A stretch of DNA of 64,000 nt. Origin: Bacteroidales bacterium UBA5371. Lineage in GTDB: Bacteria; Bacteroidota; Bacteroidia; Bacteroidales; P3. Positions 36,928 through 44,709 of the stretch are shown here, one piece after another. The notes below the pieces were generated by a model. It was not told the origin of the DNA. It saw nothing but the letters and a program-made list of their open reading frames with translations, and did no database searches. The position numbers were made by a program, and so were the translations under genes. Location of the stretch: positions 62,001 through 126,000 of the forward strand of contig DHPF01000017.1 of NCBI GenBank assembly GCA_002407855.1, in the 5' to 3' direction. Every line of letters begins with the position of its first letter. Position 1 is the first letter of the stretch.

Positions 36928-37000
36928 TTGATTCTAATTTTCTATCTTTTGATTCTAATTTATTAAAACTTGATTCTAATTTCCTGTCTTTTGATTCTAT
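36928..37000. repeat. 21-bp-family repeat array (locus 6), four units
   Basis: Forward cores TTGATTCTAA at 36928, 36949, 36970 and 36991 (the last ends TAT), each exactly 21 bp apart. The bases before each core alternate between TCT(C/T) and AAAAC types. It starts 45 bp after the ABC transporter stop. Confidence 0.88.
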
Positions 37001-37157
37001 TTTTAGGTTTTTTGGAATAGAGATATTTCTCCTTTGGAGTTTTTTATTTTTAATTTATGTTGGGAATGTATAATCTTTTTTTTGTGCGAAATACTAATTA
37101 TTATCTTGTTGTTAATCTGAATTTACGGATTTTGATTGGTCTTTATTTGGGTTTAAA

Positions 37158-37189
37158 TTTGGATAACGATTATTTTTAATGTACTTTTG
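37158..37189 (+). promoter_or_regulatory. Bacteroidota-type promoter for mmdA
   Basis: TTTG at 37158-37161, a 20-bp spacer, and TACTTTTG at 37182-37189. A close match to the phylum consensus, 42 bp upstream of the mmdA start. Confidence 0.8.
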
Positions 37190-37231
37190 CAAGCTACAAG
37201 TCAATTTAGTGTTTAATAAATAGTTGAAATT

Positions 37232-38779
37232 ATGTCAATTAACAGCAAGACACAAGAGCTTAAAGCCAGAATGCAAGCTATGCTTAAAGGGGGTGGCGAT
37301 AAAGCAGTTGAAAAGCAAAAAGCCACAGGCAAGCTCACCGCAAGAGAAAGAATCTTAGAACTCTTAGACCAAGGAAGTTTTCACGAATATGACCTTTTTA
37401 TCCAGCACTCAGGAAAAGATTTTGATATGGATAAAAAAATCTTACCAGGGGATGGTGTTATTACAGGCACCGGAACAATTAATGGTTATCCTATTTGTAT
37501 TTATGCACAAGACTTTACTGTTGCAGGAGGTTCCTTGGGCTATATGCATGCAAAGAAGATTTGCAAAATTATGGACCATGCAATGAAACTGAAAGTCCCT
37601 ATTATAGGTATTAACGACTCTGGTGGAGCTCGTATTCAAGAAGGAGTTAATGCCTTGGCAGGTTATGGTGATATATTTTATAGAAATACCATGGCTTCGG
37701 GAGTTATTCCTCAAATATCAGTAATACTTGGGCCTTGTGCTGGTGGAGCAGTTTATTCTCCTGCCTTAACTGACTTTGTGTTTGTGGTAGATAAGATATC
37801 AAAAATGTTTATTACAGGTCCTGATGTTATAAAAACAGTTTTAGGGGAAGAGATTTCACAAGAAGACCTTGGGGGAGCAAGAGTGCATGCCGAGATTTCT
37901 GGTAATGCTCATTTCTTTGCTGAAAGTGAAATAGAATGTTTTGAACAAATAAAATCTTTATTTACCTACATTCCTTGGAACAATACAAAGAAAGCTGAAA
38001 GTTTCGCTGCAAAAAAGCCAAAACTAAAAGATTATAAGCTAAGTCAAATATTCCCTACCGACCCTTCAAAACCTTATGATGTTAGGTTAATAATTAAAGC
38101 CATTGTAGATAACTCTGAATTTTTAGAAGTTCAAGAGTTGTTTGCTCCTAACATTGTTATTGGATTTGCACGTATTAATGGAGATACTGTTGGTTTTGTT
38201 GCCAATCAGCCTAATGTAATGGCTGGTGTTTTGGAATGTAATTCATCGGATAAGGCTGCTCGTTTTATTCGTTTTTGTGATGCTTTCCAGATACCTTTGG
38301 TTACTTTGGAAGACTTGCCAGGCTATTTGCCAGGAGTTGATCAAGAACATGCAGGGGTTATTCGTCATGGTGCAAAAATCCTATATGCTTTTTCCGAAGC
38401 TACTGTTCCAAAGATGACAGTTATTTTGCGTAAGGCTTATGGCGGAGGATATATTGCTATGTGTTCAAGCCACTTGAAGTCAGACTTTGTTTTTGCGTGG
38501 CCAACCGCTGAAATTGCCGTTATGGGGCCAGAAGGAGCTGCTAACATTATTTTCAAAAGCGAAATAACATCAGCAGAAAATCCTGAGGAAATGAGAAAGA
38601 TAAAAATTCAGGAATATAGAGAAAAATTTGCTAACCCTTATGTTGCTGCTTCTTATGGATATGTTGATGCAGTTATTCAGCCTTCCGAAACTCGTCAATA
38701 CTTAATCCATGCTCTTGAAATGTCAAAACATAAGGTTGTTGAGAACCCTTGGAAAAAGCATGGAATACCTCCATTCTAA
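37232..38779 (+). CDS. mmdA: Methylmalonyl-CoA decarboxylase / propionyl-CoA carboxylase carboxyltransferase subunit
   Basis: A 515-residue carboxyltransferase that moves CO2 between biotin and propionyl-CoA or methylmalonyl-CoA. KATGKLTARERILELLDQGSFHEYD is the usual N-terminus. GINDSGGARIQEGVNALAGYGDIF near 126-150 and LEDLPGYLPGVDQEHAGVIRHGAKILYA near 358-385 are the two acyl-CoA and biotin oxyanion regions. The biotin carrier follows after 58 bp. In many Bacteroidota this pair is accompanied by an OadG-like subunit and a sodium-pumping membrane subunit; neither is here. Confidence 0.9.
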   Translation: MSINSKTQELKARMQAMLKGGGDKAVEKQKATGKLTARERILELLDQGSFHEYDLFIQHSGKDFDMDKKILPGDGVITGTGTINGYPICIYAQDFTVAGGSLGYMHAKKICKIMDHAMKLKVPIIGINDSGGARIQEGVNALAGYGDIFYRNTMASGVIPQISVILGPCAGGAVYSPALTDFVFVVDKISKMFITGPDVIKTVLGEEISQEDLGGARVHAEISGNAHFFAESEIECFEQIKSLFTYIPWNNTKKAESFAAKKPKLKDYKLSQIFPTDPSKPYDVRLIIKAIVDNSEFLEVQELFAPNIVIGFARINGDTVGFVANQPNVMAGVLECNSSDKAARFIRFCDAFQIPLVTLEDLPGYLPGVDQEHAGVIRHGAKILYAFSEATVPKMTVILRKAYGGGYIAMCSSHLKSDFVFAWPTAEIAVMGPEGAANIIFKSEITSAENPEEMRKIKIQEYREKFANPYVAASYGYVDAVIQPSETRQYLIHALEMSKHKVVENPWKKHGIPPF

Positions 38780-38837
38780 AATCCAATAAAGGATTAAGTC
38801 AAAAGCAAAAAGTATTTAATGAATAATAAATAAGATT

Positions 38838-39191
38838 ATGTCAGAAAATAAAGAAAACAGAACACATTATCGCCAATTATATATTAAGGTAGAACCTGGA
38901 CAAATCTATGCTTTTATTCCAGGAACAATTATTGATATTTTTGTAAAGAAAGGGCAAAAAATAAAGAAGGGAACTCCTCTTTGCTCTCTTCACGCAATGA
39001 AAATGGATAATGAAATTTGTTCTCCTATGGATGGAATTGTTAAATCAATTAATATTAAGAAAGACCAAATCGTTAGTAAAAATGATGTCCTTATATTAAT
39101 TGAAAACGAATATTCTGCAAAACAAGACAAAGAACAGAAAGATACAAAGCAGCCTGTTCCAAAAAAGGACGAAACAAAAGAAAAGAAATAA
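38838..39191 (+). CDS. Biotin carrier (biotinyl/lipoyl domain) protein
   Basis: A 117-residue carrier. Residues about 18-92 form the biotinyl domain with HAMKMDNEICSPMDG. Lys55 of AMKMD is the expected biotinylation site. The last 25 residues are a Lys/Glu/Asp-rich tail that may be disordered. It should serve the adjacent carboxyltransferase. Its stop is only 6 bp from the stop of the convergent dxs gene, with no hairpin between, so the two transcripts probably overlap. Confidence 0.87.
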   Translation: MSENKENRTHYRQLYIKVEPGQIYAFIPGTIIDIFVKKGQKIKKGTPLCSLHAMKMDNEICSPMDGIVKSINIKKDQIVSKNDVLILIENEYSAKQDKEQKDTKQPVPKKDETKEKK

Positions 39192-39197
39192 GAAATC

Positions 39198-41105
39198 CTA
39201 TCTATTTAGAATTTCCTTAGCCTTTAATACTAAGCTATGCGAATCAATTTTGCATAGCTTTTGTAGTTCTTTAACAGAGCCATGTTCAATAAAATTATCA
39301 TCAATTCCCATTACGTAAATCTTATTCATATAGCCTTTTTCGCAAGCATACTCTACAACCGCACTTCCAAATCCTCCTATCTTAGTCCCATCTTCTATTG
39401 TAATAATATTGTCAAATTTAGCAAAAACCTCTTCTAAGATTGAAGTATCCATAGGTTTTAGGAAACGCATATTATAAACAGAAACCTCAATTCCTTCTTT
39501 TTCCAAATCCTTAGCAGCACTTATTGCATTATTTCCTATAGAACCCAAAGCTAAAATAGCAATATCTTTTCCCTCACAAATCTTTTCTGCCTTACCTATT
39601 TCAATTTGCTTAAACTCTTGTCTCCAATCAACAATAAAGCCTTTGCCTCTTGGATAACGAATAACCAAAGGATAATTAATCCCTTGCTGAGCAGTAAACA
39701 TCATATTGCGAAGCTCAATCTCGTTAAGAGGAGCAAATATTGTTAAATTAGGTATTGGTCTTAAATAACTCAAATCAAACACTCCATGATGCGTTGCACC
39801 ATCATCTCCAACCAAACCTGCTCTATCCAAACACATAATAACAGGCAGTTTCTGAAGAGCTATATCGTGGATAATTTGATCATAAGCCCTTTGCATAAAT
39901 GAAGAATAAACATTACAGAAAGGAATAAGTCCACTTGCAGCCATACCTGCTGAGAAAGTCAAAGCGTGTTGCTCTGCAATCCCAACATCAAAGGTTCTTT
40001 CTGGAAAAGCCTTTATTAAACAATTCATAGAACAACCCGAAAGCATAGCAGGAGTAATTCCAACAATCTTATTATTAACCTTTGCAAGCTCAACCAAAGT
40101 TTCCCCAAATACATCTTGAAACTTAATAGGACAACCATTTGGATCGTTGCAACTTTCTCTTTGGCCTGTCTTAGCATCAAAAACACCAGGAGCATGATAA
40201 GTAATAGGATTTTCCTCTGCCTCTTTCAAGCCCTTACCTTTCTTAGTAATGATATGAAGTATTCTTGGACCCTTAATCTTTTTCAAATCCTCCAAAGTTT
40301 TAACCAAAGTCAAAACATCATTCCCATCAATTGGACCAAAATATCTTATCTTCAAAGCCTCAAAGAAATTACTCTTACCCGAAAACATTGACTTAATGCC
40401 CGAAAGCGTCCTTCCAAAAACACTCTTATGCTTACTATACGATGGAGTATTCCCTCCAAGCATATTCCAAACCTTATTCTTCAATCTATTATAGGTTGCC
40501 GAAGTGGTTATTCTTGTGAAGTATTCGCCCAAAGCCCCAACCTTCTTATCAATAGAAATACCATTATCATTCAAAATAACAAGCATATTAGCATCAGTTG
40601 TTCCTGCATGATTCAGAGCTTCAAAAGCCATACCCCCAGTCATTGACCCATCGCCAATAACAGCAATATGATTATTCTTGTTGTTACCTTTGAGTCTATC
40701 GGAAATAGCCATACCCAAAGAAGCCGAAATAGAAGTGGAGGAATGTCCTGTTCCAAAACAATCATACTCACTTTCCTGTATTTTAGGGAAGCCACTTATA
40801 CCCCCAAACTTACGAATAGAAGCAAAGGAATCCTTTCTTCCAGTAAGTACCTTATGGGAATAAGCTTGATGACCCACATCCCAAATCAAAGAATCCGTAG
40901 GCACATCAAATACATAATGAATAGCAACCGTCAGTTCCACAGTTCCCAAAGACGAAGCAAGATGTCCAGGATTTTCAGCCAAAACATTAATAATATACTC
41001 TCTTACTTCCTTGCAGAGCTGAGGTAATTCCTCCTTAGAGAGATTTTTTATATCTTGAGGCGAATTAACTTTCTTCAATAATTCCCCTTGGTTATAGTTA
41101 TTCAT
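39198..41105 (-). CDS. dxs: 1-deoxy-D-xylulose-5-phosphate synthase
   Basis: First step of the MEP isoprenoid pathway: pyruvate plus glyceraldehyde 3-phosphate with thiamine diphosphate. The start at 41105 (MNNYNQGELLKKVNSPQDI, 635 residues) is preferred over an ATG at 41129, which lies inside the promoter. WDVGHQAYSHKVLTGR near 72, GDGSMTGGMAFEALNHAG near 145, and DRAGLVGDDGATHHGVFD near 435 are the TPP and catalytic segments. Family length is about 620-640. Its product feeds the polyprenyl synthase at 13.2 kb. Confidence 0.95.
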   Translation of the reverse strand: MNNYNQGELLKKVNSPQDIKNLSKEELPQLCKEVREYIINVLAENPGHLASSLGTVELTVAIHYVFDVPTDSLIWDVGHQAYSHKVLTGRKDSFASIRKFGGISGFPKIQESEYDCFGTGHSSTSISASLGMAISDRLKGNNKNNHIAVIGDGSMTGGMAFEALNHAGTTDANMLVILNDNGISIDKKVGALGEYFTRITTSATYNRLKNKVWNMLGGNTPSYSKHKSVFGRTLSGIKSMFSGKSNFFEALKIRYFGPIDGNDVLTLVKTLEDLKKIKGPRILHIITKKGKGLKEAEENPITYHAPGVFDAKTGQRESCNDPNGCPIKFQDVFGETLVELAKVNNKIVGITPAMLSGCSMNCLIKAFPERTFDVGIAEQHALTFSAGMAASGLIPFCNVYSSFMQRAYDQIIHDIALQKLPVIMCLDRAGLVGDDGATHHGVFDLSYLRPIPNLTIFAPLNEIELRNMMFTAQQGINYPLVIRYPRGKGFIVDWRQEFKQIEIGKAEKICEGKDIAILALGSIGNNAISAAKDLEKEGIEVSVYNMRFLKPMDTSILEEVFAKFDNIITIEDGTKIGGFGSAVVEYACEKGYMNKIYVMGIDDNFIEHGSVKELQKLCKIDSHSLVLKAKEILNR

Positions 41106-41126
41106 ATTTAATTCTAAATAAAGATG

Positions 41127-41158
41127 CAAATATACACAAAATAAGATATGAACGCAAA
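41127..41158 (-). promoter_or_regulatory. Bacteroidota-type promoter for dxs
   Basis: On the minus strand: TTTG (complement of CAAA at 41155-41158), a 20-bp spacer, TATATTTG (complement of CAAATATA at 41127-41134). It lies in the 36-bp space between mnmG and dxs, so dxs is not only read from mnmG. Confidence 0.75.
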
Positions 41159-41165
41159 AAACTTC

Positions 41166-43043
41166 CTATCGGCTAATGTAGATTATCAAAACAGATATGT
41201 CGGAAGGGGAAACTCCGCTTATGCGGGATGCTTGCCCAATAGTTTTTGGACGGATTTTAGTTAGCTTTTCTCTTGCTTCAAAGCTTAGGGATTTAAGGGC
41301 ATGATAGTCGAAATCATCCTTAATGATTAAGTTCTCATGTTTGGATAGCTTATCGGCAATCTCTTGTTCCTTATCAATATAGCTCTGATACTTTATTATT
41401 ATTTCTGCTCCTTCAATTATCTCTTCCTTTATATCTATTGGGATTGAAAGGATATTCTCATTGAGAGAAGAAATATTATTTGCCAAATCCTTAATCGTTA
41501 TTTGCGGACGAAGCAAAAGCTGAGAAATCTTTGTTTTTTGATTGATTGAAGGGGTTTGTTTCTCTTCAAACAAAGGATTTACTTCCTTAGGTTCGGCACT
41601 TGTTTTCTCAATAAAAGACACTAATTGACTGCAAGAAGCTTTTTTCCTCTCAACTCTTTCCATTCTTTCCTTTGAGGCTAATCCAAGGTCAAAGGACTTT
41701 GGAGTTAGTCTTGTATCAGCATTATCTTGACGAAGGAGTATGCGATATTCGGCTCTGGAAGTAAACATTCGATACGGCTCATCAACTCCTTTTGTGATAA
41801 GGTCGTCAATCAATACTCCTATATAGGCTTCGGAACGTTTGAGCACAAATGGTGGCTTTTGATTTATTTGCAAATGAGCGTTTATTCCTGCCATTAATCC
41901 TTGCGATGCTGCTTCTTCATAGCCGGTTGTTCCATTTATCTGTCCCGCAAAGTAAAGGCATTGTATTTGTTTTGTTTCTAAGGTGTCTTTGAGTTGAGTT
42001 GGTGGGAAGTAATCATATTCTATTGCATAGCCAGGCTTTTGTATTATGGCGTTTTCAAATCCTTCTATCTTTCTTAGGGCTTCATATTGAACACTAAGCG
42101 GCAGTGAAGAAGAGAAACCATTAATATAATATAGGCTTGAATAGTTACTTTCGGGTTCAATGAAGAGCTGGTGGCGGTCTTTTGAAGAAAAACGGTCTAT
42201 TTTATCTTCAATGGAAGGGCAATAACGAGGTCCCCTACCCTGAATCCTGCCTTGGAAAAGAGGAGATTGAGAAAAGCCTTCTCTAAGTATGTCATGCACC
42301 TTTAAAGAAGTATAGGCCAAATAACAGCTTCTTTGTTGTAAAGGTTTAGTTCTAAGGTTTAGGAAAGAGAATTGCTTAGGATTAGCGTCTCCCTTTTGTT
42401 CTTCTAATTTAGAAAAGTCAATACTTCTTGCATCCACCCTCATTGGTGTTCCTGTTTTTAAGGATTGCACTTCAAAACCGTAGTCTTTAAGGTTTTCAGA
42501 CAAACCTTTGGATTGCTCCTCTCCTATTCTTCCTCCCTTAAAATTAGTTTCCCCAATATGTATATTGCCATTAAGGAAGGTTCCATTAGTTAGGATAACA
42601 GCTTTGCTTTTTATCTCTAAGTCCATTTTTGTTTTAACTCCACAGACTTTTTTGTTTTCTATTACTAAGCTAATAACCTCATCTTGCCAAAGGTGAAGAT
42701 TGGGAATATTCTCTAAGACCCTCCGCCACGAAATAGGGAACATAATGCTATCAACCTGAGCCCTTGGACTCCACATTGCGGGGCCTTTGGAGAGATTAAG
42801 CATTCGGAATTGGAGAGTGTTTTCGTCTGTAATTATTCCAGAGTATCCTCCTAAGGCATCTATTTCACGAACAATTTGCCCTTTTGCCACTCCTCCCATA
42901 GCAGGATTACACGAAAGCTGAGCAATTGCATTAAGATTTTGAGTTATCAATAATACAGACGAGCCCATATTTGCAGCAGCACAAGCTGCCTCACAACCTG
43001 CATGACCTGCTCCAACAACAATTATATCATAGTTTTTAAACAT
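41166..43043 (-). CDS. mnmG: tRNA uridine-34 5-carboxymethylaminomethyl synthesis protein MnmG
   Basis: FAD protein that, with MnmE, modifies U34 of several tRNAs. At 625 residues it starts MFKNYDIIVVGAGHAGCEAACAAANMG with the FAD motif GAGHAGCE at 12-19. The first signature GGVAKGQIVREIDALGG is near 50-66 and the second, INGTTGYEEAASQGLMAGINA, near 370-390. Family length is 620-630. It overlaps ybeY by 22 bp at its start, so both are surely one transcript. Confidence 0.96.
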   Translation of the reverse strand: MFKNYDIIVVGAGHAGCEAACAAANMGSSVLLITQNLNAIAQLSCNPAMGGVAKGQIVREIDALGGYSGIITDENTLQFRMLNLSKGPAMWSPRAQVDSIMFPISWRRVLENIPNLHLWQDEVISLVIENKKVCGVKTKMDLEIKSKAVILTNGTFLNGNIHIGETNFKGGRIGEEQSKGLSENLKDYGFEVQSLKTGTPMRVDARSIDFSKLEEQKGDANPKQFSFLNLRTKPLQQRSCYLAYTSLKVHDILREGFSQSPLFQGRIQGRGPRYCPSIEDKIDRFSSKDRHQLFIEPESNYSSLYYINGFSSSLPLSVQYEALRKIEGFENAIIQKPGYAIEYDYFPPTQLKDTLETKQIQCLYFAGQINGTTGYEEAASQGLMAGINAHLQINQKPPFVLKRSEAYIGVLIDDLITKGVDEPYRMFTSRAEYRILLRQDNADTRLTPKSFDLGLASKERMERVERKKASCSQLVSFIEKTSAEPKEVNPLFEEKQTPSINQKTKISQLLLRPQITIKDLANNISSLNENILSIPIDIKEEIIEGAEIIIKYQSYIDKEQEIADKLSKHENLIIKDDFDYHALKSLSFEAREKLTKIRPKTIGQASRISGVSPSDISVLIIYISR

Positions 43044-43438
43044 TCCTGCTCTGCTTTTCTCATTTGTTTTGCCTGATTTGGAGTCTTATCTTTTAATCCC
43101 AAAAGGTGCAAAACACCATGTATCATTACTCTATATAGCTCTAATTCAAACGTAGAGCCAAACTCTTTGGCATTATCCCTAACCCTATCTATGCTAATAT
43201 ATAAATCTCCTGCCGCAATGTCTTTATGCGAATAGTCAAAGCTGATTATATCGGTGTAATAGTTGTGTTTGAGGTAGGTTTTATTGATTTCCAAAAGATA
43301 ATCATCCAAGCAAAAAATATAGGATATATCTCCTACTTTCATCCCTTTTTGTTCAACGACTTCTTTTATCCACGATTTAATCTTTCGTTTTTGAGTAAGA
43401 ATATCTTTTGTTTCAATAAAATTGAAGCTAATAGCCAT
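43022..43438 (-). CDS. ybeY: Endoribonuclease YbeY, variant metal motif
   Basis: A 138-residue single-strand RNase for rRNA maturation and ribosome quality control. The metal site reads HGVLHLLGLKDKT near 110-122. The first two His of the classical HGxLHLxGYDH are present, but the third His is replaced by the sequence KDK. The same KDK form occurs, as far as I recall, across Bacteroidota, so it is probably a lineage feature rather than a defect. MAISFNFIETKD is a plausible N-terminus. It overlaps mnmG by 22 bp. Confidence 0.88.
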   Translation of the reverse strand: MAISFNFIETKDILTQKRKIKSWIKEVVEQKGMKVGDISYIFCLDDYLLEINKTYLKHNYYTDIISFDYSHKDIAAGDLYISIDRVRDNAKEFGSTFELELYRVMIHGVLHLLGLKDKTPNQAKQMRKAEQECLKTMI

Positions 43439-43509
43439 TTGAATTTTCCTATTTAATTAAAATCCTTGCAAAATAACGCAAAAAAATTAACTTATTATAT
43501 AGTTTTCTT

Positions 43510-43720
43510 TTGAAATCAGATTTTAATTTTATTGAATCAAGATGTTGTTTTACGGAATTAGAGTTAATTTTTGCTCTCTGCAAGTATAAATACTGCAACT
43601 CCTAAGAATGCGGGCTACATCCTTAGGAGTTGCAAAAATGAAACTTGATTTCAGAAAAATGAAACTTGATTTTAATTTTTTAGAATCAAAGAAGAATTAA
43701 TTAGAACTTAGTTTTAATAA
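43510..43720. repeat. 21-bp-family repeats, degraded (locus 7)
   Basis: Scattered units flank a strong hairpin: degraded cores near 43510 and 43534. Then TTGATTTCAG at 43646 and TTGATTTTAA at 43667 (21 bp apart), and TTAGAATCAA at 43680 followed by TTAGAACTTA at 43701 (21 bp apart). Forward pair then reverse pair, as in locus 5. It fills the gap between the lipoprotein gene and ybeY. Confidence 0.7.
43594..43634. other. Perfect 13-bp inverted repeat with GC-rich loop
   Basis: TGCAACTCCTAAG (43594-43606) and CTTAGGAGTTGCA (43622-43634) are perfect reverse complements around a 15-nt loop (AATGCGGGCTACATC). No T-run follows on either strand, so it is not a standard terminator. It lies 156 bp upstream of the ybeY start and inside repeat locus 7. 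It could be a structured leader of ybeY-mnmG or a small RNA. Confidence 0.6.
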
Positions 43721-43748
43721 TGTGAAATTAAATTGGCTTGATTTCTCA

Positions 43749-44138
43749 TTAATTATTGCGCTGGTAAATAAGAACCTTGCTATTGTAATCTATATTAAAT
43801 TCTTGACAAATGCTTTCTCCAACAAAGCCTCCTCCGTTACATAAAACCTCACCCTTGCAAGAATGTAGAACATAAAGCATATTTGGGCTATCGGAATCTA
43901 ATTCTACAATAAAACCTATTTGATTGGTTTTATAGACACATCTATATATTTTGGGATTAGAAGCATCATATTCAGGAGAATTAAATTCGTTTACCTTGGC
44001 TTTTAGCCATGCTAAATCTGTTAAAGGATTTTCAAAAACGCATCCTGTTTGGCTTGAATTGTTGTTATTATCTTGCTCTTTACAACCTAAAACAAAGAAA
44101 CAACATAGAACAACTAATGATAAAACTGTTTTCTTCAT
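43749..44138 (-). CDS. Small lipoprotein, DUF6970-like
   Basis: A 129-residue lipoprotein from MKKTVLSLVVLCCFFVLGC, with lipobox VLGC and lipidation at Cys19. The mature protein has LTDLAWLKAKVNEF near 39-52, IYRCVYKTNQIGFIVEL near 63-80 and VLHSCKGEVLCNGGGFVGESIC near 88-110. This layout recalls the DUF6970 small lipoproteins of Bacteroidales; the match is from memory of the pattern and is uncertain. The start at 44138 is chosen because an upstream ATG at 44177 precedes the promoter's -7 element. Confidence 0.72.
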   Translation of the reverse strand: MKKTVLSLVVLCCFFVLGCKEQDNNNNSSQTGCVFENPLTDLAWLKAKVNEFNSPEYDASNPKIYRCVYKTNQIGFIVELDSDSPNMLYVLHSCKGEVLCNGGGFVGESICQEFNIDYNSKVLIYQRNN

Positions 44139-44165
44139 AATATTCTTTTTTAAATTAATAATAGG

Positions 44166-44196
44166 CAAATTTAGCAATTAAATATTAATACCCAAA
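44166..44196 (-). promoter_or_regulatory. Bacteroidota-type promoter for the 43.7 kb lipoprotein
   Basis: On the minus strand: TTTG (complement of CAAA at 44193-44196), a 19-bp spacer, TAAATTTG (complement of CAAATTTA at 44166-44173). It is 28 bp upstream of the start at 44138. Confidence 0.75.
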
Positions 44197-44221
44197 ATTA
44201 TAGTTATTGAATTTAACTAAA

Positions 44222-44245
44222 ACAGAATTATATTATAGTTCTGTT
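44222..44245. terminator. Probable terminator of the DUF4175 operon
   Basis: ACAGAA at 44222-44227 and TTCTGT at 44239-44244 form the base of an AT-rich hairpin that contains the stop codon of the 44233 gene. On the minus strand it is followed by TTTTAG. Modest T-run. Confidence 0.45.
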
Positions 44246-44709
44246 TTTTGGTGATCTTGCTTTATTTGGGCTGTTGTTGATTTTTGTTTGAAGAATACTT
44301 TGAACTTTTCTTGACGCGATTTGAGTTCCGATTCGTCAATTCCATTTACATAGAAAATAAGCTCTAAGGTCTTGCCGTCATCTAAAATATTGTATTCGTT
44401 GGTCAGCATTTGAATAAGCTCGGTTACCGTAGAAAAGACATGCTGGTTTGTTTTGAAATTAAAGCATACTCCATTGACGCATTGTTCAAAGGTAAAGTCG
44501 GAGGCAAAATCGGAGTTTAGCTCTGGGTTTTCATATATCATATCCATAGCCTCATCAACCACAACAGAGAATATGCCAAAATAGTTATGCAAATTAAACC
44601 TATCGCATATCTCTTCAACTAAGGCTTGTGCTTTTATTCTTTGTTTTTGGTCTGCATTTAATTTTACAGTATCGTAGTTTTGTTTCATACCAATTGTTTT
44701 ATTGTTCAA
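44233..44709 (-). CDS. Small protein after DUF4175, possible HATPase-like fold
   Basis: A 158-residue cytoplasmic protein. LVEEICDRFNLHNYFGIFSVVVDEAMDMIYEN (about 30-61) looks like the N-box helix of GHKL/anti-sigma ATPases. CVNGVCFNFKTNQHVFSTVTELIQMLTNEY follows, but no clear glycine-rich G boxes are seen. In related genomes I recall an annotated ATP-binding protein between DUF4175 and ybeY, which is its place here, so this is my best guess. A start at 44688 (MKQNYD) is possible. It overlaps the DUF4175 gene by 11 bp. Confidence 0.6.
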   Translation of the reverse strand: MNNKTIGMKQNYDTVKLNADQKQRIKAQALVEEICDRFNLHNYFGIFSVVVDEAMDMIYENPELNSDFASDFTFEQCVNGVCFNFKTNQHVFSTVTELIQMLTNEYNILDDGKTLELIFYVNGIDESELKSRQEKFKVFFKQKSTTAQIKQDHQKTEL

